DNA from: Amyelois transitella
Taxonomy: Eukaryota > Arthropoda > Insecta > Lepidoptera > Pyralidae
DNA length: 64,000 nt
Direction: 5' to 3'
Assembly (NCBI RefSeq): GCF_032362555.1
Contig: NC_083515.1
Span: forward strand, 6,979,001-7,043,000
Both the position numbers and the translations under genes were made by a program. Of the stretch, positions 13,894-27,600 are shown piece after piece; within the stretch, counting starts at the first letter, position 1, and each line of letters opens with the position of its first letter. The notes below the pieces were generated by a model. The model made no database searches, had not been told where the DNA came from, and saw only the letters and a list, made by a program, of their open reading frames with translations.

Positions 13894-14504
13894 TGTTAAC
13901 AATTATTATTATTATCCAAATCAAAGTGAACAAAAAATTAATAAATTTTGTAAAATAACAGCAGAACACATTTGTTTACATTTTCAACATGTTTGACGTT
14001 TGATTTTGATGTACCATTTCGCGCCATTTTTCATAGCTCGTTTGATTCGTATGTAACTGTTTAGTGCGAGTTGTTTTTCGTTGTAATCTCTCTAAATGTG
14101 TTTACGGGTCATATTATTGTTGGATCGTCAAAACTACAGTGACAATGAGTTCAATAATACGGTTGAGACTAATTTTAAACTATTTTAGAAAATACATGTG
14201 TTAAAGAAATAGTTATTGTTGATTAGCTAATGAACAAGGAACGAATTTGAGCGAGATCATGTGAGATGTTGGATCAGTGAAAGATATTAAGTAAGTTTAA
14301 ATAATAAATACATATGATAATCAGTTACAATGAGGGTGTCGATTAAAATGCGTAATGTGCAAAAACACACAGGTTAAAAAAAACCCCACCTCAGTTCATG
14401 ACTATCCGCACTATCCTCGAAGTTGTTCATAAGTTTGAATTATGACCGATGCTCTAACGGTTTAGGAGTTAAACCTACACATTCAGGCAGCGGGATGTGT
14501 TACT
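13894..14504. other. Intergenic: 5' flank of ATR
   Basis: This is AT-rich sequence upstream of the ATR start codon. A GCGCCATTTTTC motif lies near 14020. I see no TATA box, open reading frame or RNA gene that I can support. Confidence 0.5.
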
Positions 14505-14670
14505 ATGATTTAATACACGTTAGGTTCACAACCTGTAAAGTTTGCGGAAGTCTGAGTGGAGAGCTTTCTCTCAAAACATGACTAATGCATATCAGGACCA
14601 TGGTCAAAAAGGCGAACCCCGGGTTCCTTACAAAAGGTCAGGATGCAACCGGGACCAACGCCAGGAAGCA
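14505..14670 (+). mobile_element. R2 dispersed repeat copy
   Basis: Shared blocks are TGTAAAGTTTGCGGAAGTC, a TGACTAATG segment, CCCCGGGTTCCTTAC and GATGCAACCGGGACCAACGC. Related copies lie near 6.3, 18.3, 20.5, 26.5 and 37.4 kb. No coding capacity is visible. Confidence 0.7.
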
Positions 14671-15610
14671 AATAAGGTAGAATAAACTCTGGAAATGTGG
14701 GAAATAATAAATCTTTATTATTATTTTTTACTTTTATTATTATCATGTAATGATACAACTTATAAAAAATTAACGTAACAATTGTTCAGCTATGAAAAAA
14801 ATAAAAACATTTTAATTTATATCTCGTTTATTATATTAAAATCTAAATAAACTATGAACGACGAAATTTTTACATGTTTTGCATTTACATAGATTACAAC
14901 ACAATAACTAAAAAAGGCCTCCTCAACTAAGCCTCCGTTGCTTTATTTATGAAAAATGATAAATAAAATGCAAGTATAAAACAAACCCGCTTTTTGCAAT
15001 ATCAATTGGTGACCCACATGTAAACAATATCTGTTTATTATTAAAAATGTGCGTAAAATAATTATATATATTCCATTTTGACAACAAACAATGAAACGAC
15101 AAAAGAGAGGTGCCAAAATAATAAATATATGAGTAGATTACTGCAAATGAAGAATGCGAATACGTTATATTGTGATGATGATAGCTAAATATAGATCTGC
15201 ACCTACAGTCATATGTTAATACAATCGTATTTAAATAATCGTTAATCACTCGCGACAATAAAAGCGTGTATCATATTAAAAAATCTCAATACATTACCTA
15301 TACATGACAAATATTTAGGTTTGACTTCTCGCTTATGACCGCGAAGGACGAATTTTGAAAATATATTATATTCACTACTGGCAATATAATTTTTATCACG
15401 TTTGGAATAAAGCCTGTGTCAATTTGTGTCAAATGGACTTTCTGTGGCGGCGTTCGTGGTCATAAACGAGATCCAAATCTTGATAAAACTTGCACAATTT
15501 CTAACTTGCGTAATTATTGCGAATCTTTTTTATTACATACCTACAGAATAGCAAGTTTGACAGTCAGTTGAATAAATGATCTCTCCATTAAAATATATAC
15601 ACTCACGATT
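14671..15610. other. Probable 3' UTR and downstream flank of Hrs
   Basis: AT-rich sequence downstream of the Hrs stop codon (minus strand). Candidate poly(A) signals AATAAA on the minus strand sit at 14942-14947 and 14827-14832. No coding potential is evident; open frames here are short and low in complexity. Confidence 0.5.
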
Positions 15611-18600
15611 TCAGTCAAAGCTTATCAATTCTGCCGTGTTGTTATTATGCTCAGACTTGACTGGTGTCTGTGACTGCTGTGCTTGCTGGCTGGATACTTG
15701 CTGAGGCCCTTGAGGCCCATTGGTGAAGCCTTGTGAAGGTTGCATCTTCATAGGTTGAGGTCCAGGTGGACCTTGAACCATATTCTGACCTGGTAATGGT
15801 TGGCCTTGAGGCACCTGTTGTCCTTGTGGGAGTTGTTGACCTTGTGGCATCGGTTGCCCTTGAGGCATGTTTTGACCTTGATGCATCTGTGGGTTTTGCA
15901 ACTGTTGTGATGGTACATTACCTTGCGATGACATTTGGGGGTGAATTTGCTGCGCTGGTGGTATGCCGGCTGGCATTTGTAGCGGTACCTGACCATGACC
16001 TGGCTGTACCTGTTGGCCAGGTGGTAGTTGGTTTAGCGTCGCTTGTGGCATTTGACCCATCTGGTTTTGTTGAGGAATATTCTGACCTTGAGCCATCATT
16101 TGTGGAGCGTGCATCATTTGACCTGATGGCTGAATGCCTGGCCCAAGCATGGGTAATTGCTGGCCCACAGGTAACTGTGCTTGCTGGGGCATTTGTTGGT
16201 TGTGTGTTGCAGGCACTTGTGGTCCTTGAGAGGGAACATTTTGATTTGTAGAAGGAATGTGATTTGGAATCGTCATGCTCTGAGCTTGAGTTGGTATTGT
16301 GTGTCCCGGCATCGCTGCTTGACCAGGTAACGACATTGGCTGTCCGGGCATTACCTGTGATTGTTGTTGCATGCTGCTTGGTTGATTCTGTAAGCTTGTG
16401 AACCCAGGCATTTGTTGGTTAGGGTTAGACTGGTTGCCTGGCATCATTGACATCCTCAAGTTCTGCATTTGCATGCTCAGCATAGGATTGCTAGGGTTCA
16501 TCATCTGCTGACCTAGGTTATGTTGCCCGGGTATGGCCTGCACCATATTAGTTTGTGGTTGGGTTTGTTTTAGCATATTACTTTGTCCATTTTGCTGAGG
16601 CATGCTCTGCCCTGGGAGACCATTTGGCATATTCTGTGATATCATTTGATGAACTCCTGGTTGAACAGGCATCCTCATCTGATGCATTTGCTGCATGAGC
16701 ATTTGTTGTTGCATGGGTAGCGATTGGTTCGCCCTTATGGTGCCTTGGTTCATGGTTTGCACCCCTGGAGCTTGGCTAATGGCCATACCGGATGTCGTCA
16801 TGGCGAATGTGTTGGTCATCTGTGGCATAGACTGAGCTGATATTGGAGCCATCTGGTTGATGTTCATCGGCATGTTGGCTTGAGACATTTGGGGTTGTCC
16901 AGGCATAGGAATGGAGCCATCAGTGGTGGATTGTGGTATCATCTGGTGAAACTGTGGGTTGACATACATGGGTTGGTTGGGGTAACTAGGCTGATATTGA
17001 GACATGGTGACTCCGGGCATGAAGTATCCACTATTTGCAGACATCATATATTGGTGTTTTTGTTGTTCTTGCCTCATCTGCATTTCTCTTTCTTGTTCCT
17101 GCAAAAATACAATTGAACAAAAGTTTTTAAATTGCTATAGAATGTGTACTGCTAGTTTTCTTTAATAAAAGGTACAAACGGTGAACTTTTATTTTCCACT
17201 AATCTTAAAATAGGTGATAGCCACACCTCATAAGAAATTTGGTAAAAATTTCCAAAGATAAAAGCTAGTAATGTATCTATGCACACACCTGAACTCGTTG
17301 CAAGGCAAGCTGTCTCTGGTACTGCAAATACTCGTGTTTCTTCTTCCGCATCGCTTGCAATTTGGCCGCCATTTGCATTTGCCGTTGTCTATCCGCAGCT
17401 TCCGCTTGGGCCGCCAGCCTCGCCGCGTGTTCCGCTCGCAACGTGTCCAATGCGGCGCGACTATCTCGCACTTGAGTCACTTTATCCTGTGGAAATAACG
17501 AAAATACGATACAATAAATACGGTTGCGAATAAGTCAAAAGTTGATTGGTTAAAACGAAGCGTAACGCTAGAAGCGTTACGCTTCGTTTTAACCAATCAA
17601 CTTTTCTCAAAATCAACAAAATTCCGGTCCGTTAGCGATATCAACAAAAATGTGTAATGCCGTACCTGATTGCATAAAAAAATAAAAACATTTTATAAAA
17701 TATTTATAAAAACTAGATACACTAGACGATATTTTTAATCGACCAGGAGAAACATTGATATTTAAATACAATTACATTGCTACCGCTTAATTTGTTAAAT
17801 ACATCTTATAATGTATTATATAAGTTGAATTCTCAAGACTGTAGGCTAGGAAGTTATCAGTATAGTAGGTAGGTGTCCCCGAAGTATACCTATATCAGTA
17901 GCTTTCATTCAATATACCATTTTGTTATTAATATAAGTGCATGTAGGAACGCTCTTATAAAGCCTCACTGCCAAAATTGACGATATTCGCTTTAAACTAG
18001 TACAAATAATTATTCGCACTGGGAATCGAACTTAGACTCACCTGTAAGCTTTCTAAATAAACTCGTTTGTCGTCCTGCTGCTGGATGTAGCGCAGTAATC
18101 GAGAGTGCATCGCCGTAATGTTCATAAACAGAGTCTGCACCGATGTATCATTAGCGATGGATCGTCCACTGTAATTTAAATCAAAAATAAATAAATAATT
18201 CATAAAGTGGTTAAATCCTAGATAGAAATTTATCTAGTGCAGCTTTTACTCTGATCAAATGTAGATTAGTTTCCCCATGTAAAGGTTGCGGAGGTCAGAC
18301 AAAAGTCGCTTCAAGTATTAATCTGACTTACTCAATCCAGGTCAAAAGGCGCACCCTGGGCTCTTTTCCGATAGGTGAGGCTGTAACCCGGATTAACGCC
18401 TGGCGGCAGAATAAGATTTTTAAGTGTATCTTAGATCTTATTTATTTTGTTTGTCTCTTAAAAGCCTTGCTCTCAACTAAACTCTTTACACTTTTCTAAG
18501 ACAGTATTTAAATGACAATTTACATGATGTGAAATAATCTTAATTGTTGTTATTAATTTGTTTGTCATCTTACACTTACCGGGATGAGTTGCTTTTCATC

Positions 18601-21600
18601 CTGTTGACAAATATTTCAATCTGCGATTTAAGGGTCTCGACAAACTCGTCGATTTCTTTGTCTTCCGCATCCTCTTCAACAGTTTTACTGTTGGTTGGTT
18701 TGTTGTATTCAGACTATTAAAGAAAAAAAGCATGTATTGTAAGTACAACAAAACAATTGCAAAGTAGGAAGGTATTACACATATGGAATAATAGAACAAT
18801 TGATCATTCCAATTACTGCTACCAAAAACTGTTTAATGATGTAATTAACTAGCACTTTAAAGGTCAAGTAAGGAAAAAACTAATTTATTTTTTATATTTC
18901 CTAATGTCCAATTAGATTAAGGATCTGGGAGTAACAGTGGATAAAGAATTAACTTAAAGGCCACCAGAGTAAGGCTTGAAACTTGTTATTAGCTTAAGGC
19001 CTTTCAGTCGTTTCGTAAGTGTTGGCTGTGCGATTGAGGTACCGCTATATGAAACACAAAATACCTATATTGTGATCACAGATAAAGAATTATTCTGAAG
19101 ATAGTGACGTCAGCGTCCTGAGACGTGATATAGAGGCGGGGATGGTAAGCGCGGCGACAGTGTTACTACGTATATGAAACGCACAACTAGCGCTCTGATA
19201 ATCAGGTCTGCGATATTGAATTTCTGGTCGAGCTATATTATATCATGATACTGACGTCAGTGTCCTGAGATGTGATGGAGGCGGGTGCGGGGGCGGTGGG
19301 CGCGTTGGCGGTGTCTCGCGACAGTCGCTGCTCCCAGTAATTGCGGTCGAGGTACCGCGATAGCTCCGACGACGCCTGCGCACTGTGCTCAGGTGAAGCG
19401 CTCACTGAAGACGGACTCGGAGACACTAGAAAAATAATAAGTAAATTATAGAAATAGATTTATTTTCAAAATATCATATATGTAGGATACAAGGTACAAC
19501 TTAATGACGGCAACTTTTAATTAAATATATCTATTACTGTTTCCAGAGCTCAAGTGTAGAAGAAGTTAATAAACTAGACTAATAAACATTGAATAATCTT
19601 CATCTAGTCTATAGGATAGGCCTCGTCAAAATATTTTAATTTCGAGGGGCAGCAGTCTGTGTAGAGCCTTTAACCTTAATTCGATCCAGTCCAATCCAGC
19701 TTCCAAAAGAAGTCAGTTTTGTTGAATGACAAATAAAATAATCCCGGATGCATAGGGAGATACTACATCTGTCCAAACAAACTTTAGTGAGTTTAGGGTT
19801 CTCCTGCCCTGGCTGTTCACCAAAACATCCTCGATTACTTACTATTTCTTATTTAATAGAATAGGTGAATTGCAAGTTATCTAACAATTCAGCTATCTGA
19901 GCTATAAAGTGAGCAAAAACAGGTTTTGGAAGACGAACACTATACTCACATGTAGGATGGTGCGGAGTGGGATCTGGCGCAATGTGCGAGCGAGACTTGC
20001 GTTCCTTCTCTTTCTGCTCGGCTTCCGATTGGCTGAGCGCGAGAGCTAACTGCAATTCCTCTTCTTCTCTCAGTTCCTCTTCAGTTTTGCCACCAGGTGG
20101 ACGCTTCTGTAAAACAAATAATTGTTACAATTAAACGTAACAAACGACTTGCTTACTCCTTACTGATTTGGTAGACGAAGAAAAGATCTATCTAATTATC
20201 ATCTATCATTAAGCCAAACAGCTAAAATTTTCCTATCTGTCTTTCGAGACTGTTGGCTTTCTATCTCGCAAGGGATATAAACGTATGTAGAAAAGATCTG
20301 TTTTCGTGAAATTGTGAAAGTCTATCCAAGATGTTCCATCACAAAGCTAACATGATGTTGTACATCATTGACTATTGGCACAAATTACACTTCCATATTT
20401 TCGTCTATATCTGAAGAGTTCAGAATCAAAAAATAATTTTTTTTTTAGGTTAAGCAAAATTCGTCATTCGCTTCAAAGAGCCATCATTTCTTTGTAGAGG
20501 AGGAGGAGCCTAGTGTGTGGCTATGGCCATTCATTGATTTGAGTAAGTCAGGTTTTTACATGAAGCGACTCCGGCCAAACCTCTGCAAACTTTATAGGGG
20601 TACCCAAACCACATCGGATCAAACTATTTATTTAAATGTGGTAAACCAACATGGTACGTCTTAATCAATTAAGCATTATATTAGAAGAAGATTTATTTTT
20701 CAAGACTAGTATATAACTATTGAAAGAAAAAAACAATTTTATTAGATACATTTTAATATCAAACCTTAAAATAAAATCATACAGACAATGAACATAACTA
20801 GTTACAGTGTTGGTATTTATATTATAATCATAAATCATAATAACAAGATGTCCCACAAATAACATAAAATGTCAGTACATTACATTATACTAAGTATATA
20901 TTTAAGAAATTAATATCAAATCCAACATGATAATGTTTGCACAACAAAGTCCCAAACTTTACTTTCCAATACTATCTAATATCAAAACCACAAATACTAT
21001 TATTAACCAGAACTAATTTTGTCGCAATCTCCTAACAAACTTAGGGGTCTCAGGAACTGTAAGGGGAGCAACAGATTTCTCCGGAACAAAAGGTGACACA
21101 GATGGTACAGGTTTTGCATGATGAACAAGCTTCATTCTTAATTCTGCCTTTGCTTTTTCTTCAGCCTCTTGTTGTTCTTTCTCTCTCTGCAATCTCAGTC
21201 TTTCTTGTTCTTCCTCCTTTTCTTTTAACTGCTGCTCAAATTTCTCACGTTCCGCAGCTCTTTTCTCAGTTGTTAAAGCAAATGGTGCTGGTAGGACAGG
21301 CTTTTGTTGCGACAGAATTGGTTTAAATGGTTCTTTAAATAGCACTTTTGCTGGCTTGGCTTCAAATTTAACGTGGTTTTCTTTATTATCAGAAGAATTT
21401 GACGATGCTCCTCCTTTACTCAGGAGACTTGCCATTCGTTTCTTCACAGCTCCAGGTAAAGGTTGAGCTTTAAATTGAGAAGCTTGTTTCTTTTCTTCTT
21501 CAATTTGGCGCCTAATTCTTTCTTCCCTACGCTTCTTTAGTTCCTCATCACGTTTTTCAAATGAAAATGGTTCAGGTCGTACTGGCCCATGTCTCTGTGA

Positions 21601-24600
21601 TTTCTGGGGAAGTTTTTCAGCAGACTTTGAATATAAACGTTCTTTGTGATCACACTTTAGCTGCTCAGATGATTTCCCTCGTTTATAATGAAACTTGGGA
21701 CTAACTGGTTTTGTTACTTGCACTGGAGGTTTGACAGGAATATCAGGTTTTTCAAGAATGTGTTTAGGAGCAGGCCTTGCCTTAAATTTTGGGACAGTAT
21801 TTGGCGAATGCATCATTTTCTTTTGATGTTCTGTAAGGTTAAATGGCTCTGGAATAGTAATAGGTTTCTTGGGAACTTCTGGTAGATGTGTACCTTCAAT
21901 AACTGATTTAGGAATAGGATGAGCTTTGATTTTGTGTTTCCTAATCTCTTCAATCTCCTGTTCTTCTCGTTCTTGTTGCGACGGTATGTGTTGGTGTGGT
22001 CGAGATCTAGCTTTACAGCGAAGCATTGGTGACTGAGGTACGGTAAGGCCAGAAGGGCCTGTATACCCTTGAGATCGAAATCTTTCAGGCTTCTTGGAGT
22101 GGAAGCGACCTGGTGTGTCCCTTTGATAATGATAAATAGCTTCAGCCATTGACACAAATTTTGTTTTGGATAACTCATGTGGAGTATAAGTTGGCCGCCT
22201 ATATCGTTGATAGATGTCTTCTTTTTCTTCAAATTCCAGTTTAACCATATCTTGTCTAAGTTTAGCAATATCATTCATTGATAAAGATTTCCTCATTGTA
22301 CCTAAACCATTTTCAAAAGAACGATCAAATGTATTGTGATCACCAAAATCTTCCTCAATACCGAAGTCTTCCTCCAATGGTGTGGCAGGTTCGTCCTTTA
22401 TAGGCAATTTTCCGTTCGGTGTGTAATACATTTCACCACGAAAATTCGTCACAAAATTTCGAGCCATTATTTTCAAATAATTATTTAAACAACGCACAAA
22501 ACTAACTTCTTTTGAACAGTGTCGTTAAATTTCAAACGCAAGCTTTCAAATTCAAACATTTGTCAAAATGAAAACAAGATGATTGCAAACTGTCACACGT
22601 TCAGAAACGGAAAATGTTGCCATATACATTTTTGAAGTAAGTGACATACGTGCACGTTTTTCTACTAAAAGTACGCGGTTTTATGGGTCACTGCACTACG
22701 TTGGTGACAGACGATGTTTAAATAGGCTAGTTGACTTTTTTTCAAGAAAGAAATTATTTCTATATTTTTTTGACATCAATGAAACCTCCAAACTGTAATT
22801 TAAAATTTGCTTTTCATAAACGAGCGACAACGAAACAGTGTCCGCCATATTGGTCTATAGATTATCTATGCTATCAATAAAATAAAAGCGTAGTAATAAG
22901 AATCCAACAACTTGATTAGGAGTATTTCTGGAAGAATTTAGAATTTTAGAAACACCACATATGGATGACGTTTATTTGTTTACAAGTTGAATGACGTCAC
23001 ATCATGGCTGACAGCGTTTTCGGCGGTTGGAATTAAAATTAAAAACGAAAATTTTTAATTTGGGTTTTTAAATTAAACCTGTGCTTTTATTAAATATTAT
23101 GTGTTTTATGTTAGTAAGCTAAATAATGTAGGTCATATTCATTTATTCTATGAAATGAGATATAAGTGAAAAATACTCAATTAACCTATTGGAAGGTCCT
23201 TCAAAGTTGAAGAAATTATTTTGTTAAAAATATACATTACATACATCGAAAATGTGACATGATTTGATTTGTTTTTACGCAAAAGGGTTTTCTTATTATG
23301 ATAATTATTTTATTCAAGTATTTTTAGTCAGATAAACGTTTCGATTATTCAATAATTTATATATCAGACAGATACATTACGAGATACTCGCAAGACATAG
23401 CACTGCATTCAATGTCATCCACGTGCGACTTAAGAACGAATTTTTTAATGTCAATGTCAAAAATAACAAACATCCGCCATTTTATATTTATTGAAACACC
23501 TTTATGATTTTATTTCAATAAAACGTCGTTCATTTTACAATAAATTAATACAATTTGTAGTGAATTGGACGATAAAAAGTATATTCAAGAGAAAATGGCG
23601 CAAGGTGCATTGCCTAACCCAAATACACTATTACCTCTTGAACTTGTTGATAAATGCATAGGTTCTCGAATACACATCATCATGAAAAATGATAAAGAAA
23701 TGGTTGGAACTCTTCAAGGTTTCGATGATTTCGTGAATATGTTACTGGATGACGTCACAGAATATGAATCAACACCAGAAGGGAGGAAAATCACGAAGTT
23801 AGACCAAATATTATTGAACGGAAACAATATTGCCATGTTGGTGCCTGGCGGTGAAATGCCAGGGGATTCTTATGACGGACAGTGATAAATTATAATTAAG
23901 CATATTTAAGTGTTAACATTAATAATAACTTACGAAGAAGATAAGTGTTTGTGTTATTTTTTTACTTTTGTCTGATATCATCACCTCATATAAGTGATTC
24001 ACAGATCATTAACCTCAATATTCTGTGTGACTTTTATATTTTAATAAACCTAACACTACAAAAATATTACTGATCAATTTCGACGAATTTGTTCTATTTT
24101 TACCAGCTTTAACAAATTTGATGGAAGTATGTAAGTTGGAGATTTGGGTAAGGAAGAGTGAGTGGATAATGAAACAGGGACTTAAATAATAAAAGGTAAT
24201 TGTGTAGTGTAGATTTGTAAAGTGTGAAACACAGCAGCTATTCATAGCTATTATATTTAGATAGTGCCCGGCACCAATGGAAAAAAGAATAGTAGTAATA
24301 ATAGGACCACTCCATCTCTTTCCCATGGATGTCGTAAAAGGCGACTAAGGGATAGCCTTAAAAACTTGGGTTTCTTCTTTTAGGCGATGGGCTAGCAACC
24401 TGTCTCTATTTGAATCTCAATTCTATCATTAAGCCAAATAGCTGAACGTGGCCTATCAGTCTTTTCAAGACTGTTGGCTCTGCCTACCCCGCAAGGGATA
24501 TAGACGTGACCATATGTATGTATGTATGTATATTTAGATAACTCTTTCATTACAATGTGTATGGAGGAGCACTCACCTGTGGTTGGGTAGGTCCATAATC

Positions 24601-27600
24601 ACTGGAGGTGTCCACTATCTCCAATTTAGCTGATGAACTTGGCGGACGGCTCACTTTGTCATAACAAGCATCGCACACCCTAACCTGTAGATAAATACTT
24701 ACTTGAATTTCCACAAAAAGAATAGCAAATATATGTACTTGTTTAATTATAAATGAAATCACATTATATATTTTTTTTAATTTTGGCAGCACATAATGTC
24801 TAGGAATAACAGAAAATTTCATATGCTGATTGAAACACCCTCAAATAATAAAGTAAATGAATTATAAAGGCTACAGCATGTGTGGAACAGTAACAACACC
24901 ATCCTGAGTATAATAGCTTGTTCCATGTTGATAGTGTACTAACATAATATGATATTACTTATTATTATTATAAAGAACCTCCTCTTTTACAAACTGTTTA
25001 CCATAGATACCTCAGAACAGAAATAACTTATCTATAAAAGTTTTATTATAATATAGTAGATAATTATATTTAAAATTTACATCTTGCTTGCTTTCACCAA
25101 TGTTTAATTTGCACTTTTGTCAAAGAGCAGTCCCATGCTGATGTCTCTTACCTCCTTCTCAATACCAAATTTAGGTAATGTGGATGTCTTGGAGCTACAC
25201 TGTTGACAGAACACTTGTCCGCAGGCGCGGCAGTGGTGACGACGCACCATCAGGGAGAATGCGACGCGACATCTGTGTAATTTTCATAAATTATATTAAA
25301 AAAAATTGTGAAATTTTATTCATTTTATTAATGTGATCAAGAATAAAATTAGGAAAAGTCCAAATGGAAACAAAAATCGTCTGGAATCTTCCACGTGGAT
25401 GATGCACCATGAAGGCAACTGTCAATAAATAATGTTTTCACTTGGAATTTTACACATCAAAGAAATTATTTAAAATTTCAGCCATATATAATGGTTATTG
25501 AAAATAACCATAATATAATAATATGTTAGGGATTCTTTTTTTACGCTAGCAACCTTTCACTTTTATTTCATTTACACAATTAAGCTTAACAGGTGAATGT
25601 GGCCTTTCAGTTTTTAATATAAGGGCCAAAAACGTGATTATAATTATATATAAGTAACAAACCTGTGGCACACTTCCCCATCCGCCCACTCCGGTGCAGT
25701 ATCAGCTGAGAACATCGCATCAGATTCTTTCAAAGTTGGAAACTTGAATCCTTCCGCCTTCAAAATATTCACTGTATCCTGTCAAACAACACTTATGATT
25801 AATATTTATGTCACATTCACTACCAAAAAGAAAAATTAAAGTCACATAATTTGTAGATTACCATTTTTACGAATTTTCAAATAATTATAACAAAGGCGCT
25901 TCTGTTTTGACTGGTTTGTATCTGAGTCATAGATTGACTGATAACGTGTGATGAAATCGTGACGATAGCATGCAGGATTATAGGTGAATATAAAAAATGA
26001 TAAACAAGTGGTTTTGTGTTATTTGTTTGAGCATGAATGTGAAAACCTAGTTACTTTGAGCTAGTTGCTATGTTTAACAGGTAAAGTATATCATTAAAGG
26101 CGTCTATTGACCACCGATCAGTCACCCAGCTACTATTATTTAATGACATTAAAATAAATATTAATGAAAAATAACAAAACTGAGATTTGAAAAAATACAC
26201 CTTCATCAAAGGTATTTTAACGTACTCTTCGTCTTTTGAGAGTAAAAGAGTTACATAGAAGCTCTCTTTACAATATGATAAATCTTGGCGCGTTGGATGA
26301 TAAGAACACGTGATATTTGTTAACAATAGAATATTCCAAATAAACAAATCACATCACAGATAGCAACAATAACAAACACGTCTAAAATATTTGTTCTATG
26401 TCCGACTAAAAGTGCGAAGCTCAAATACTAATGGTGAGGGAAAACATCGTTGTGAAAGCTGCATATTGCCAACTAGGTGTGTAACCATGATGATATGGGT
26501 TAGGTTTTCCTGCAACGGTTGCGGAGGTCAGACAGGAGTCGCTTCGTGTAAAAACCTGCCATACATAATCCAGGGACATGTTAACGTGGGTACTCTGCGC
26601 TTCTCAAAGAAGTCGCAACCAGAATTAACCTCAACAGGGTGAATCAGAGAAATATTATCAGAACAACTGGCATTGCAATAGAAATGAATTCAATTAGGGC
26701 ATTGACGCGACCTCTACGAGTAAACACGACCGACAATAGGTCGGCCACGTTGCTGATTAAATAATTATGAGAACTTACTGTCCACTGCAGATCTTTCCAC
26801 TACAGACGTTATTATTAATCGCAGGGTAAATGTCTTCGATAATTTAATTATGCGAAAAATCGATACAAAGCATCGCGACAGACTACAGGCCAACCTTGAG
26901 GCGACTAACGGCAGTTCAGTGAACTGTGAAATTCATGTCTCCAATCTAACGTTTTTGTCATATATACTCGTATTAGGAGAAAACAAGCACTTTTGTGGAC
27001 AGTACATAGAATAGCAATTTTTGTTAGAACAAAAGATCAGAATAATTAATATTACTCAATTTAAGAAGGGGAAGCATAATTGGGAATTACAAGAATTTTT
27101 CTATAGGAGTAAGAGTAGGACTTCACAGTCCTACTCTTATAGAAAAACTTTAAAAAATTTCTCTATTTTCTTGTATAATAATTCTTGTACAGTGAGCCAC
27201 GTAGAAAAGTATGCCATCTATGGATTGTAGAAGAAAGTGGTATATTTTAGGGTCCACGGAAAAACTAAAGATGGAGAAATTCATTTTTGTTCTCAAAGAA
27301 TTTTATAAAAATAATTAAGTACCTTTAGGAGTGAAGTAATGAAGAATTTGTATAAATCTAAACCAACTTGGGCAGACGGAAGGGTCAAGATACTGCTGGA
27401 GTGACATGGCAGACACAAATTGCAAGATGGCGACGACTCGTTATGGCTGGTGTTGTACTGGGGATATTGGTGTGCGTTTTTTTTTGTAAAAAACACTAAT
27501 TTCTGACTATATCACCCTTTGTGGTGCAGGTGAAAGTACTGATTACTGCCGCAGGTCAGGTTGTCTGTTTAGCCTAGAGTCTCTTTTGATCTAGGGATCA

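Noticed and set aside
15766..16251. 161-codon plus-strand open frame over the last Hrs exon
   Set aside because: It is the antisense of the low-complexity Gln/Met/Pro-rich coding repeat, and has no start context or homology of its own.
21813..22274. 153-codon minus-strand frame inside TPX2
   Set aside because: It is a frame-shifted shadow of the TPX2 coding sequence, without any motif.
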